Assembly (NCBI GenBank): GCA_014529385.2
Contig: CM043958.1
Span: forward strand, 80,694,025-80,758,024
Origin: Adiantum capillus-veneris
Lineage: Eukaryota > Streptophyta > Polypodiopsida > Polypodiales > Pteridaceae
Length of the DNA: 64,000 nucleotides
Direction of reading: 5' to 3'
Below, piece after piece: positions 9,377-21,013 of this stretch. A program made the translations under genes and the position numbers. Position 1 is the stretch's first letter, and each line of letters opens with the position of its first letter. Under the pieces are notes generated by a model that saw only the letters and a list, made by a program, of their open reading frames with translations, was not told where the DNA came from and searched no databases.

Positions 9377-12025
9377 ATGCTTGTAGGGTGCCAAAGGCAC
9401 ATGCATATGCACTATGGTCATGTGCTAGAGACGGAGCAACTAGAGAGAATTTCGACTTACGCGAGTTCTCAATATCCACCTACTTTAGGTTCCGGGCCCT
9501 TGGCGGGGACCCAAGGTAGTACAAACCAAGACCCGAACATAGCGGCTAGTGACTCTTCCTCTGACTACGACGTCATGGAGGGTTTCCTAATGCCCAATCC
9601 CGATAGCTCAAGCCAAGACATGCATGCCATGGGTCCGCGGTCCGTGACCAACGTAGACCCTATGTCCTTAGAAAATGTGTATGTGAATACTTCATTCAAT
9701 GCACCTCCTGACTCTTCAGAGTTATTTCCCTCCGAGGTCATATTACCCGATGGTAGAAGTCTTGCCGAAGTGCAAGAGGTTGAGCGATATATCCTTGCAG
9801 CTATGGAAAAGAAAATTGAGAGCTTACGCAAGGCGGAGAAACGAAGAGAGTTAAAAGCGAAAGCCCCTATGTCAATATCCTTTCTAAGAGAGCAATCAAG
9901 TGCTCCTGACTTAGCAACCGCTAAACCCCCGCTAAAGGCCAACCCCTAGAAAGCAACATTGCATCTAGCTCAAAGGACACCCCTAGCACCTCAATCCTAG
10001 ATGGAGCGTTCTTAAATGAGAACTAGGAGTACGAATTACAAACAAAAACTGTGACCGACCTATACACAGGTCACACCTATCACGTGGGTTAGTTAGATGT
10101 CCAACAACCCACAATGGGTGCTACTAGTGTGGAGGATCAACAACAAAGAGTTTGTGAGGTCATCCATAGGGTCATTGAGTTAGAGAGACAGAACAAGGGG
10201 ATCAACATGCCTTCAACGGGTCTCATGAGATTCTTAGATACAGAAAAGGCTAAACAACTGACCTTATCGCAAATGGAGACTCCCTCGGTAAGTCCGATGG
10301 ATCCCCCATATGTTGTTTCGCCAAGGGTATCAATGCAATCTGATCCCACAAGTGATAGCTTTACCTTTCCAAGTCTAGTTCATCTTTCCCTTGATGACAC
10401 CACAGCTACCATGCCTATCGCAATGATGGGCATGCCGAGAAACACACCATGGACCTCATTTGTTAGTAAAGCATCGCTACATGGTATCTCAATGCCCGCA
10501 ATAGTATCTACAAGTGTGTACCAATAGTATGCACCTATGGGTCATCGTACTCATGTAGTCCCTATCCCTCCCATTGTTTCAACTACCTATGCTCCCCAAC
10601 CACAACACCCAATTTCTTATTTCCATGGGTCTATACCAGCTAGCATTAGCATGTCACATCCGACGTCTGCTATGCCTAGGTCCACACATATGAACTATGG
10701 ACCACCACATGGCACAACATCGTACCCAACGTGGAATCCAAGGGCTTCCTATGTGCCAAGCCCAATGCCAATACCTACTCCACATGTAGTCTCTGAAGCA
10801 CCTCCACCCACGGTGCCTGCTCACTTAGGTGACTTGGCAACATTTGCTCAAGCTATTGGTCGATCTATTGCTGAGAATATGCGTAACGCGCCTGATAGAG
10901 AGCCTAGAAGTAAGGCAATACAAATAGCCAAGCTCACACAAAAATTTAGTGGAGACGGGGATGTGAGAAAGCATATCGAAGTGTTTGAACAAATATGCGA
11001 TTCTCTAGGAGAACACAATGACCTGCATAAGAGTAATGCTTAAAGCCTAAACTTAAGTGGGAAGGCAGGGATTGGTATAGAACCCTAAGTGTGGAAGAAA
11101 AAACGATTTACCCTACTCTTAGGAGATTGCTCTTGAAAGAACACATATGAGAGGGAGTGCTTTGGGGTGTAGCCTCTCAGCTCCAGAAAGCCCAACGAGA
11201 GGAAGGAGAGTCGGTGAGAGACTTTATCAGTCGCTTGAAGCATTTAAATTCTCGTTGTAATCCAAATGAGCGCTTCAACAATAACCAATTGCTTGATAGA
11301 TTCATTAGGGGGTTACGACATGCGGATATCTACAATGGCTTAGTCATTAGAGGTATCACCACTTGCGAAGCAGTCACCACCAATGCGATCCAATTGGAGG
11401 ATAATTTAATGATTCAAGGAGAAAGAGTGTCTATTGAGCCTAAATCTATTAGCTCGCAAGCATTAGGGCATCAGTCAATGACCCTAAAGCCTATTGCTAA
11501 AGAGCCAAAGATATTTGAGATGACTTTAGCAGATCTCACCAAGGCTATTCAAGAGAGTCATAGAGACAATCGTGCTCCGCAAAACAATCATATGTATCCA
11601 AGAAGGGAGCAACAATGGTGCTTAGTATGCTATGGACTGCATAGTACTAGTGAATGCCCTACTTTAGAGTAAAATTCAATGGGAACTGCAATGCCTGTGG
11701 GAGGTATGGTCATCAAGCTAAGGATTGCATAGTATTTAAGCACGCGATGGCCAATAGACCAACCTTAGCATGGACATACACACCTCGAGTGCTTGCATTG
11801 ATGCCGGCCCCACCTCTTGAACAAACAGTGCTAGGTCCGCAACCACCACATTCGAGAATCATTTATGTGAATCAAGTGGGTTGTAAGTCATCTTTTTCTT
11901 GTTTGGAAGGTTGTGAGGAAGATAAAGATCCTAATATATTGCCTATGGGATGGATGTGCTTGAAGAAAGTCCACAATACTACATGGAGGACTATTGGGGA
12001 TAAGTCAAACCTGTATATCAAGTAG
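9377..12025 (+). pseudogene. T2 Gag with zinc knuckles
   Basis: The most complete Gag N-terminus in the window starts at ATG 9377 or 9407 and reads LETEQLERIS before the MEGF segment. Stops near 9949, 10026, 10527, 11043 and 11672 break the frame. In order: a charged N-terminal region with helix RYILAAMEKKIESLRKAEKR, a long Pro/Thr-rich linker, a retrotransposon Gag core (about 10900-11500, including REEGESVRDFISRLKHLN), then cysteine knuckles CX2CX3HX4C at 11619 and CX2CX4HX4C (CNACGRYGHQAKDC) at 11687. Two more follow at about 12085 and 12198. Confidence 0.8.
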
Positions 12026-12084
12026 TTGCTCTTGCGGCAAGAGGCCAAAATATCAATTGCACTGCTAAGAGACCACCTCTTCAA

Positions 12085-13053
12085 TGCTATGAGTGTGGAG
12101 GTCCACATCGTGTAGCCGAGTGTCCTATTAGGCTACAAAAGAACGCCACATTAATGCAAACCAATCAAGCAAGGACGTCTACAATGCCGATACTCATGTG
12201 TAATCGATGTGGCATAGATCATTTGATTGCCCAATGTCCAAATAATCCAAATGCACCGAAGATCACGCCATTAAACTTGATTGAAGTTATCGAGGAGCCA
12301 TCACAAAGTACACTTGTGGTACCAGTAAACATACTCACACGATCGATGCTCCAAAAACAAAACTATATTCTTGAGGAAAGAGACACAACATCACTTGCCC
12401 AATCTCAGAAAAAGAAGAAAACACGAAGGAAGATATCGCAAAAAACAGCGAAGTCAGACCCTAGTTCAAAGACCAACATAGGGACTGGTGACGACCCCAT
12501 ATATATGAACGACGCTGAAGAGGATTCTGATTTAGGTGAAACCATGGAGACCAAAACGACCACTAAGATAGAAACCAACAAGGAAGATCTTCATGAGCCA
12601 CAATGGCCAAGATCCAAGAAGAAGATAGGAACTTATCCAAACCCTACAAAGGAGATTGAGCGAGTCAGGCAATTAAGGAGTTTGGTAGAAGATACCCAAA
12701 GGGATCTAGAACCAACACCTAGGCAGATCCAGATTACAGACACCGTGTTCCCTACACAACAACAACCTCACCAAGTCCATAGACCCTTAGCCATACCTAA
12801 TGTTAACCAAGAAGAAAGTGACTTAAAGTCATGGGAAAGTGGGCGTACTCACTTCTTGATGGAAAGAATGTTTACAGAGGGACTGCCTGATCCTAGCGAA
12901 GAAATGGAGATCCCATCTTCCCCATGTCAAGGGACCGAAGTCCAAAGGGTACCGTTAAACATTGCCAAATTGATGGATTTCATGTCTTCAGAAGTTAGAA
13001 CCACCATAATGTCCAAACTATATAAAGACCCTGCGCTAGTCTCAGCTCTTTAA
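12085..13053 (+). pseudogene. T2 Gag C-terminus and charged spacer
   Basis: Begins with two more knuckles of form CX2CX3HX4C (CYECGGPHRVAEC at 12085, CNRCGIDHLIAQC at 12198). A charged spacer follows, rich in Lys, Glu and Thr (12154-13053). It ends in TAA at 13051. The same TAA is present in T1 at 19814, whereas T3 has CAA at that codon and a TGA four codons earlier. The frame is open on both sides of the stop and leads directly into the protease. Confidence 0.65.
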
Positions 13054-13590
13054 GCCTTCCTCAATGGAGAACTAAAGTTTGGGCTACCACAATTTGCACA
13101 AATGGATGGAGATGGGGAGATGCTAATAGAGGAGGAACATTTAGATCCCCAACCCAACCTAAATGAGAGCCTTGTTATAGAAATACATGTTAACAAGTTG
13201 GGACAATACTTTGAGGGTGTTGAATCCAATGCGACCATACCAATCACTACTAAGGGATTAACTATGAAGGGAATCCTTGATGTTGGCGCTGGAGTTAGCA
13301 TTGTGACTAAAAATTGCTGGGAAACTATGGGAAGACCTCACCTTGCGAGCACAACCATGGTAGGGAAGATGGCCAATGGGTCTATTGTTAAACCTATTGG
13401 GATGCTAGAAGATCTCAAGATCAAGGTCTTTGGACATAAAATAAGAATTACCTTCATTGTTATGGATTTCTCCAAACACACTATGGCATCGGAGATGATC
13501 TTAGGACGTCCTTTCATGAGGGAAGCAAAAATGGTGCATGACTGGTCTAAAAACCATGTCTACTTGCAGTCCCAAGATTCTGTCATTTGA
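13054..13590 (+). pseudogene. T2 aspartic protease (retropepsin-like)
   Basis: The protease domain includes GLTMKGILDVGAGVSIVTKNC, with the catalytic Asp near 13282, and an ILGRPFMREA motif near 13500. Retropepsins usually have D-S/T-G; here the middle residue is Val (DVG), and T3 has DGG, so the ancestral motif was probably DGG. It would cleave the Gag polyprotein. A TGA at 13588 ends the frame, where T1 has CGA (Arg). Confidence 0.75.
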
Positions 13591-14562
13591 GTGGATCTTG
13601 TTACTGGTCAAGCACATCCTCTAGGAAACATGTTTATAATTGATCATAGATCTGACACCACAGTTCACTAGGCCCCATTGCAGTATTGTTACACGTGTAA
13701 AGCGGACACTGATGTTGGGGAAGATTCTCCTTATATGGACGTACTACCTGGGATGATTGAGTCAGACAATGTGGATTGGGTCCACCTAGCAGCAGCCATA
13801 GACACTTGGGGAAACAGGGGGACGACCTGGGTAACACCTGAGGGGGATGAAATGCCCGTACCCTTAAATATGCTACAAGCAATGCATATAGCTTCTGATA
13901 AGACTCATCCTAATATAACGAAGAAAACATACAAGTGGGTCCCTAAGTTTTCTTTAGCTAACATGGCTGATGCTAAAAAACAGAAGCCATGTAAGAAACA
14001 TCCCACTCTCCCCAAGAAATGTAAGGAAACGTGGCGTTGGATTCCTAAACGACTATTGGAAGCCCAAGGCTACTATGAAGGATGATCAAATCTAGGTGCC
14101 AAAACATACATTGTGTTCTTACCGATCACCTGACCCATGTGAGCTCAATCCTGTAGCTCTAAAACGAATTGATGATCGTGGAAAGAAAAAAATCACAGAA
14201 TGTTACACACCCACTCCAAAGCTAGTTTAGGTACCAAATAAAGAACAATTTGTTCCACCTAGCTCAGGAAGGGGGGAGTCCCATGAAGCTTCTAGCTCCT
14301 CATGTAATGCATCCATAGAGGCTCCACAGCCTCCACCTACAATAGTGGACCTCCATAAAGCTACAAAAGAATCCACACCTCCCAGTGTTCAAGAATCACT
14401 GGATGAACCACTTTAAGTTCGATCCTAGGAGATTACCTTACCACCCTTGCAACTCGATGAGGCACCTAAGGTAATAGAAAACTAATGGCAAAAATCCTCA
14501 CCTATTACCAACTGGAACAATTGGTTTTAAAGGGTAACAAGCACATTTCAAACGGTATGATC
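13591..14562 (+). pseudogene. T2 basic C-terminal domain (W-V-P-K repeats)
   Basis: After the protease, an acidic patch (EDSPYMDVLPGMIESDNVDWVH) precedes a lysine-rich segment with WVPK near 13938 and WIPKRLLEAQGYY near 14038. A third WVPK-like site has been lost by mutation. The remainder, to the homologue of the NNWFQRV end motif near 14520-14562, is broken by several stops. No known domain is recognised. Its position and charge would suit a nucleic-acid-binding or linker role, which is inference. Confidence 0.5.
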
Positions 14563-16194
14563 TACCCAAGGAAGGGGGGAAGTCTTCATTCACGTCAACC
14601 TATTGAATTATTTCCCTCTTACCCTTGTTTCCCTGACCTCTCAATCACCAATCCTAGGGAATGTATATATATAGCCTTATACTCACAAAAAAAAAAAGAT
14701 CAAGAGCAATAAGCAAACAAGTGTGCACAATAAAAGTCAAAACATTTGACCGAGACCTACACATTCACATTCGGTACACTGAAACAAAAACCTATGTCAT
14801 AAAACACCTATGATCCTCATCACTCGAGTGATGGAGGGTAGGTAAGATTAGTACGATAGGAGTGTTTTTTGTTTTAGAGTTTAGCGATTAGCAAAGTACC
14901 TTTTCCCACCGATGTGCCTCTTAGAGGTATTGTTTGTGTTTGCTCGTGTGTACAGGAACGTGTTGCTATGGTTAGGATTTGGATCTTCATGGAATTTTTC
15001 TCTTATCCACTTTTCAAATCAAGCGCGATCATCAACATAACCAGGTGTTTCTTGTCCATTAGCATTGCCCCTTATCTTTTGCATCCATGTTTGTCTGCTT
15101 TAATTGTGATTGATAGCATAATATCCAGCACATTTGCTTAGTATCAAACATTTAATTCAATGTAATTTTTTGTCATAAGCACTTGTCTAGGTTTAAAAAG
15201 CAAGCAGTCCGACTAAGCTAGTTTGACCAAGCTAGGTGTTAGAGATCTTCTCTTAATACCATGGGGAATGCCTTCATAATAATTAATAGTTACTTAGGTT
15301 CTTAATCCGATTTAGGCAGCATTGTGTGAAATGTACTAGGGCTTTCTAGTGGGCTTAGTCCCTATTGACCTTTAGCTTAAGTATTATAAAGGGAGTTTAC
15401 TAGTGTGATGAGCATGGGGAGGGTAACAGTGTTATATGACCCCCCAAAGTTACAAAATTAAAATGTTGAAAACGAACAAACAAAAAATCAAAGTGCCACA
15501 ATGTAAAATCTTAAGCTGGAAGAGAAACCTCAGCTTGATTTGGTACTCCACTCACATGTATAGCCTATGGTACTAGAGTCCTAGAGGTTCCCAGTGTGGG
15601 CGCTTTTCCTTGAAAAGCAAAAAACCCAAGGCATACAAAATAAGCACACACATCAAAATTGAATCACTGTGAACAGACTTTGGGGAGTCAAAGAAAAGGT
15701 AATCAGTCAAGCGATGATTTCATGAGAAATTCCTTTTATCGTAGCTTAACTACAAGGTCTTTTAGGTATACCCTCTAGTCAGCCCTCGAACATGAAATAC
15801 TTGGCTCTCGCAATTAAACAACTTAATTGACTAGAGAAAATTAAGAAGCTTACCCATGGTATTAATAGTCGATCTTCAGTACCTTTCTATCGTTAAATTA
15901 GCGACCCCAGACTTTAATTTTTACCTTTACATCTGTTTATGCGTTTGATTATATTGCAATTTCATGTTTATTGCTGCCAAATGGTTTAGAATTTTTCTAC
16001 CAATCAATTTGTCTGCCTAAAACTGCATATGCTTTTTAATTGTATATGAGAATACAATTACTGTGCCAATGTTGTTTGATTTTGTAGTGATTGAAGAAGG
16101 CTAAGGACATTCATCTCAAATGCTCTTCCACCTCGATGAACGAGCTTCAACTCAATAGCTTCCGAGGACGAAATCTACATCAGGAAGGGGAGCA
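14563..16194 (+). other. T2 3' non-coding region
   Basis: Opens with a purine tract (AAGGAAGGGGGGAAG, near 14568) and a TATA-like run (TGTATATATATAG near 14660). It continues for 1.5 kb without an ORF, apart from an unsupported 75-codon frame at 14914. A perfect 7-bp hairpin lies at 15602-15618. The region ends in the polypurine tract AGGAAGGGGAGCA before the LTR at 16195. Confidence 0.6.
15602..15618 (+). promoter_or_regulatory. Conserved 3' hairpin, T2
   Basis: GCTTTTCCTTGAAAAGC forms a perfect 7-bp stem with a CTT loop, followed by an A run. It is identical at 22778-22794 in T1. The function is unknown; RNA export or 3'-end formation are possibilities. Confidence 0.45.
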
Positions 16195-16508
16195 TGTTAT
16201 CCCTCACGGCTCACGAACACCCTATCATTTACGATGGACATTGTATTATTTACTTGGAAGAGTCAGGTACCGGGCTTGTCGGTCCAATAGGAAAAGGGTA
16301 AGAGTGATCGCGGATGAGAGGCACACTCTAACTGGAACATTCAAGGGATTAGTTGGCTAAGCATGGGCACCCAAGTGTGAATGGGGAGAGCTCATATAAA
16401 AGTTAACTAAACCTAAAATTCACTCATTCTCTCATTTGTGCAATTGACAAGTGCTCGTACTCCATCTCCATCTTCTTCTTCTTCATCTCTTTGTGTGTGT
16501 GTGTATGC

Positions 16509-16579
<71 letters not shown>

Positions 16580-16811
16580 CGATCGAGCATTGCAGCGGCA
16601 CGACGGCAGCGAGGCGGTTGAGTGCGGCGTAGCGGTGTCTCCCTCTTCTTCGCAGCGAGGAATCTTCCACGAAGGCAAGTGTAGAGCGGTGAGTGACACA
16701 CCATCACCATCTTTGAGCTTACTAGTTTAGGCTTGTTGTGTGCTTGGAGCCATTTGTGGCTCGCACACGGTGTATTGGCAAGTTCCTTGCATTGACACGT
16801 GCGAAATACTA
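16195..16811 (+). repeat. T2 LTR (middle of the three)
   Basis: Starts TGTTATCCC directly after the polypurine tract. TATA box at 16395, (GA)n at 16511-16577, GTGAGT at 16689. It stops a few bases short of the usual CGCACACA end and abuts the next LTR. Confidence 0.8.
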
Positions 16812-17149
16812 TGTTAACCCTCATGGCTCACGGACACGCTATCACCTACGACAGATGTTGTATTATTTACTTGGTAGAGTCAGGTACCGGGCTTGTTGGT
16901 CCAACAGGAAAAGGGTAAGAGTGATCGCCAATGAGAGGCGCACTCTAACTGGAACATTCAAGGGATTAGTTAGCTAAGCATGGGCGCCCAAGTGTGAATG
17001 GGGTGAGCTCATATAAAAGTCAACTAAACGTAAAATTCACTCATTCTCGCATTTGTGCAATTGAAGAGTGCTCTTGCTCCATCTCCATCTTCTTCTTCTT
17101 CATCTCCTTGTGTGTGTGTGTGTGTGTGTGTGTATGCATGAGAGAGAGA

Positions 17150-17188
<39 letters not shown>

Positions 17189-17419
17189 TACGATCGAGCA
17201 TTGCGGCGGCACGATGACGGCGTGGCAGTTGAGTGTGGCGTAGCGGCGTCTCCCTCTTCTTCAAAGCGAGGAATCCTCCACGACAGGAAGCGTAGAGCTG
17301 TGAGTGACACACCAACGCCATCTTTGAGCTTACTAGTTTAGGCTTGTTGTGTGCTTTTGTGGCTCGCACACGGTGTATCGGCAAGTTCCTTGCATTGGCA
17401 CATGCGACATACGCACACA
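16812..17419 (+). repeat. T2 LTR (third, tandem)
   Basis: TGTTAACCC to CGCACACA. TATA box at 17012, (GT)n and (GA)n at 17110-17187, GTGAGT at 17300. Its right end meets the T1 Gag sequence at the CCACA duplication. Confidence 0.8.
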
Positions 17420-19060
17420 CCACATGGTACAACACCGTATCACACATGGAACCCAAGGGCTTCCTACGCGCCAAGCCCAATGCCAATACCTACTCCACAT
17501 GTAGTCTCTGAAGCGCCTTCACCCACGGTGCCTGCTCACTTAGGTGACTTGGCAACATTTTCTCAAGCTATTGGTCAATCTATTGCTGAGAATATGCATA
17601 ACACGCCTGATAGAGAGCCTAGAAGTAAGGCAGTACAAATAGCCAAGCTCACATAAAAATTTAGTGGAGACGGGGATGTGAGAAATCATATCGAAGTGTT
17701 TGAACAAGTATGCGATTCTCTAGGAGAACACAATGACCTACATAAGAGTAATGATTTAAGCCTAAACTTAAGTGGAAAGGCTTGGGATTGGTATAAAACG
17801 CTAAGGGTGTAAGAAAAAATGATTTACCCTACTCTTAGGAGATTGTTCTTGAAAGAACACATATGAGAGGGAGTGCTTTGGGATGTAGCCTCTCAGCTCC
17901 AGAAAGCCCAACGAGAGGAAGGAGAGTCGGTGAGAGACTTTATCAGTCGCTTGAAGCATTTAAATTCTCGTTGTAATCCAAATGAGCGCTTCAACAATAA
18001 CCAATTGCTTGATAGATTCATTAGGGGGTTACGACATGCGGATATCTACAATGGCTTAGTCATTAGAGGTATCACCACTTGCGAAGCAATCACCACCAAT
18101 GCGATCCAATTGGAGGATAATTTAATGATTCAAGGAGAAAGAGTGTCTATTGATCCTAAATCTATTAGCTCGCAAGCATTAGGGCATCAGCCAATGACCC
18201 TAAAGCCTATTGCTAAGGAACCAAAGATATCTGAGATGACTTTAGCAGATCTCACCAAGGCTATTCAAGAGAGTCATAGAGACAATCGTGCTCCGCAAAA
18301 CAATCATATGTATCCAAGAAGGGAGCAACAATGGTGCTCAATATTCTATGGACCGCATAGTACCAGTGAATGCCCTACTTTTAGAGTAAAATTCAATGGG
18401 AACTGCAATGCCTGTGGGAGGTATGGTCATCAAGCTAAGGATAGCATAGTATTTAAGTGCGCGATGGCCAAAAGACCAACCTTAGCATGGACAGACACAC
18501 CTCGAGTGCCTGCATTGGTGCCAGCCCCACCTCTTGAACAAACAGCACAACACATGGTCCCTAGGGTCCAAAATGTTGTTCAAACAACACCTTTACCACC
18601 TCCAGTGCTAGGTCCGCAACCACCACATTCGAGAATCAGTTCTGTGAATCAAGTGGGTTGTGAGTCATCTATTGCTTTTTTGGAAGGCTGTGAGGAAGAT
18701 ATAGATCCTAATATTGCCTATGGGATGGATGTGCTTGAAGAAAGTCCACAATACTACATGGAGGACTATTGGGGACAAGTCAAACCTGTATATCAAGAAT
18801 CAAGTGGGTTGTGAGTCATCTATTGCTTGTTTGGAAGGCTGTGAGGAAGATATAGATCCTAATATTGCCTATGGGATGGATGTGCTTGAGGAAAGTCCAC
18901 AATACTACATGGAGGACTATTGGGGATAAGTCAAACCTGTATATCAAGTAGCTGCTCTTGCGACAAGAGGCAAAAATATCAATTACACTGCTAAGAGACC
19001 ACCTCTTCAATGCTATGAGTGTGGAGGTCCACATCATGTAGCTGAGTGTTTACTGAGGAG
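17420..19060 (+). pseudogene. T1 Gag, C-terminal half
   Basis: Resumes the Pro-rich linker (PHGTTPYHTWNPRASYAPS) cut at 8013, then the Gag core and knuckles in the open frame 17873-18814 (GNCNACGRYGHQAKDS near 18400, where the last Cys has become Ser). A 151-bp tandem duplication (18647-18797 and 18798-18948) shifts the frame. Relative to T2, about 170 bp are deleted near 19049, removing the fourth knuckle. A stop near 17655 and the TAA near 17756 also break it. Confidence 0.75.
18647..18948 (+). repeat. 151-bp tandem duplication in T1 Gag
   Basis: AATCAAGTGGGTTGTGAGTC recurs 151 bases downstream, and the following 150 bases are nearly identical. The unit is not a multiple of three, so it breaks the Gag frame. 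T2 and T3 have one copy. Confidence 0.8.
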
Positions 19061-19816
19061 CCATCACAAAGTACACATGTGGTACCAGGAAACGTACTCA
19101 CACGATCGATGCTCCAAAAACAAAATTATATTCTTGAGGAAAGAGACACAACATCACTTGCCCAATCTCAGAAAAAGAAGAAAACACGAAGGAAGATATC
19201 GCAAAAAACAGCGAAGTCAGACCCTAGTTGAAAGACCAACATAGGGACTGGTGACGACCCCGTATATATGAACAACGCTGAAGAGGATTATGATTCAGGT
19301 GAAACCATGGAGACCAAAACGACCACTAAGATAGAAACCAACAAGGAAGATCTTCATGAGCCACAATGGCCAATATCCAAGAAGAAGATAGGAACTTATC
19401 CAAACCCTACAGAGGAGATTGAGCGAGTCAAGCAATTAAGGAGTTTGGTAGAAGATACCCAAAGGGATCTAGAACCAACACCTAGGCAGATCCAGATTAC
19501 AGACACCGTGTTCCCTACACAACAACAACCTCACCAAGTCCATAGACCCTTAGCCATACCTAATGTTAACCAAGAAGAAAGTGACTTAAAGTCATGGGAA
19601 AGTGGGCGTACTCACTTCTTGATGGAAAGAATGTTTACAGAGGGACTACCTGATCCTAGCGAAGAAATGGAGATCCCATCTTCCCCATGTCAAGGGACCG
19701 AAGTCCAAAGGGTACCGTTAAACATTGCCAAATTGATGGATTTCATGTCTTCAGAAGTTAGAACCACCATAATGTCCAAACTATATAAAGACCCTGCGCT
19801 AGTCTCAGCTCTTTAA
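19061..19816 (+). pseudogene. T1 charged spacer upstream of protease
   Basis: Lys/Glu/Thr-rich segment equivalent to 12154-13053 of T2, open at 19046-19231 and 19268-19816. It is broken by TGA near 19229 and ends in the TAA shared with T2. No domain is recognised beyond low-complexity charge. Confidence 0.55.
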
Positions 19817-19864
19817 GCCTTCCTCAATGGAGAACTAAAGTTTGGGCTACCACAATTTGCACAG

Positions 19865-21013
19865 ATGGATGGAGATGGGGAGATGCTAATAGAGGAGGAA
19901 CATTTAGATCCCCAACCCAACCTAAATGAGAGCCTTGTTATAGAAATACATGTTAACAAGTTGGGACAATACTTTGAGGGTGTTGAATCCAATGCGACCA
20001 TACCAATCACTACTAAGGGATTAACTATGAAGGGAATCCTTGATGTTGGCGCTGGAGTTAGCATTGTGACTAAAAATTGCTGGGAAACTATGGGAAGACC
20101 TCACCTTGCGAGCACAACCATGGTAGGGAAGATGGCCAATGGGTCTATTGTTAAACCTATTGGGATGCTAGAAGATCTCAAGATCAAGGTCTTTGGACAT
20201 AAAATAAGAATTACCTTCATTGTTATGGATTTCTCCAAACACACTATGGCATCGGAGATGATCTTAGGACGTCCTTTCATGAGGGAAGCAAAAATGGTGC
20301 ATGACTGGTCTAAAAACCATGTCTACTTGCAGTTCCAAGATTCTCTCATTCGAGTGGATCTGGTAACTGGTCGAGCACCTCCTCTAGGAAACATGTTTAT
20401 AATTGATCATAGAGCTGACACCATAGTTCACTCGGCCCCATTGCAGTATTGTTACATGTGTAAAGCGGACACTGATGTTGGGGAAGATTCTCCTTATATG
20501 GACGTACTACCTGGGATGATTGAGTCGGACAATGTGGATTGGGTCCACCTAGCAGCAACCATAGACACTTGGGGAAATAGGGGGACAACACGGGTAACAC
20601 ATGAGGGGGATGAAATGACCGTATCCTTAAATATGCTACAAGCAATGAATATAGCTTATGACAAGACTCATTCTAATATAACGAAGAAAACATACAAGTG
20701 GGTCCCTAAAGCTTCTTTAGCGACCATAGCTAGTGCTAAAAAACAGAGGCCTTGTAAGAAACGTCCCACTCGCCCCAAGAAATGTAAAGAAACGTTGCGT
20801 TGGATTCGTAAAAAACTATTGGAAGCCCAAGGCTACTATCAAGGAAATGATCAAATCTGGGTGCCAAAACGTAAAATGTGTTCTTACCTGTCACCTGACC
20901 CATGTGCGCTCAATCCTGTGGCTCCAAAACAAATTGAAGATTGCGAAAAGGAAAATATCATGGAATGCTACACACCTGCTCGAGAGCTAGTTTCGGTACC
21001 AAAGAAAGAATGA
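19865..21013 (+). CDS. T1 aspartic protease plus basic C-terminal domain
   Basis: The longest intact frame of the T family, 382 codons. The retropepsin-like part spans residues 1-155, with ILDVGAGVSIVT at about 56-67 (catalytic D followed by V, not S or T) and ILGRPFMREA near 134. An acidic patch around residues 205-235 follows, then a lysine-rich region with three W-V/I-P/R-K motifs (YKWVPK, RWIRKKLLEAQGYY, IWVPKRK). ATG 19865 is internal to a polyprotein; the frame is open back to 19817, just after the TAA. The protein probably matures Gag. RT, RNase H and integrase are absent downstream. Confidence 0.7.
   Translation: MDGDGEMLIEEEHLDPQPNLNESLVIEIHVNKLGQYFEGVESNATIPITTKGLTMKGILDVGAGVSIVTKNCWETMGRPHLASTTMVGKMANGSIVKPIGMLEDLKIKVFGHKIRITFIVMDFSKHTMASEMILGRPFMREAKMVHDWSKNHVYLQFQDSLIRVDLVTGRAPPLGNMFIIDHRADTIVHSAPLQYCYMCKADTDVGEDSPYMDVLPGMIESDNVDWVHLAATIDTWGNRGTTRVTHEGDEMTVSLNMLQAMNIAYDKTHSNITKKTYKWVPKASLATIASAKKQRPCKKRPTRPKKCKETLRWIRKKLLEAQGYYQGNDQIWVPKRKMCSYLSPDPCALNPVAPKQIEDCEKENIMECYTPARELVSVPKKE

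Larger units (their letters stand above)
8014..17419 (+). mobile_element. T2: second T-family copy, with a tandem third LTR
   Basis: The order is LTR (8014-8625), internal region (8626-16194), LTR (16195-16811) and directly adjoining LTR (16812-17419), inside the Gag of T1. The internal region repeats the T plan: primer site, hairpins, Gag, spacer, protease, basic domain and long 3' region. No pol motifs are present. Gag is broken by stops and frameshifts. The 5-bp duplication pairs the first and third LTRs, so the extra LTR arose within this insertion. Confidence 0.85.

Noticed and set aside
13050-13301. 83-codon minus-strand frame repeated at 19813-20064 and 55584-55835
   Set aside because: Antisense of the conserved protease; its recurrence follows from the element copies.
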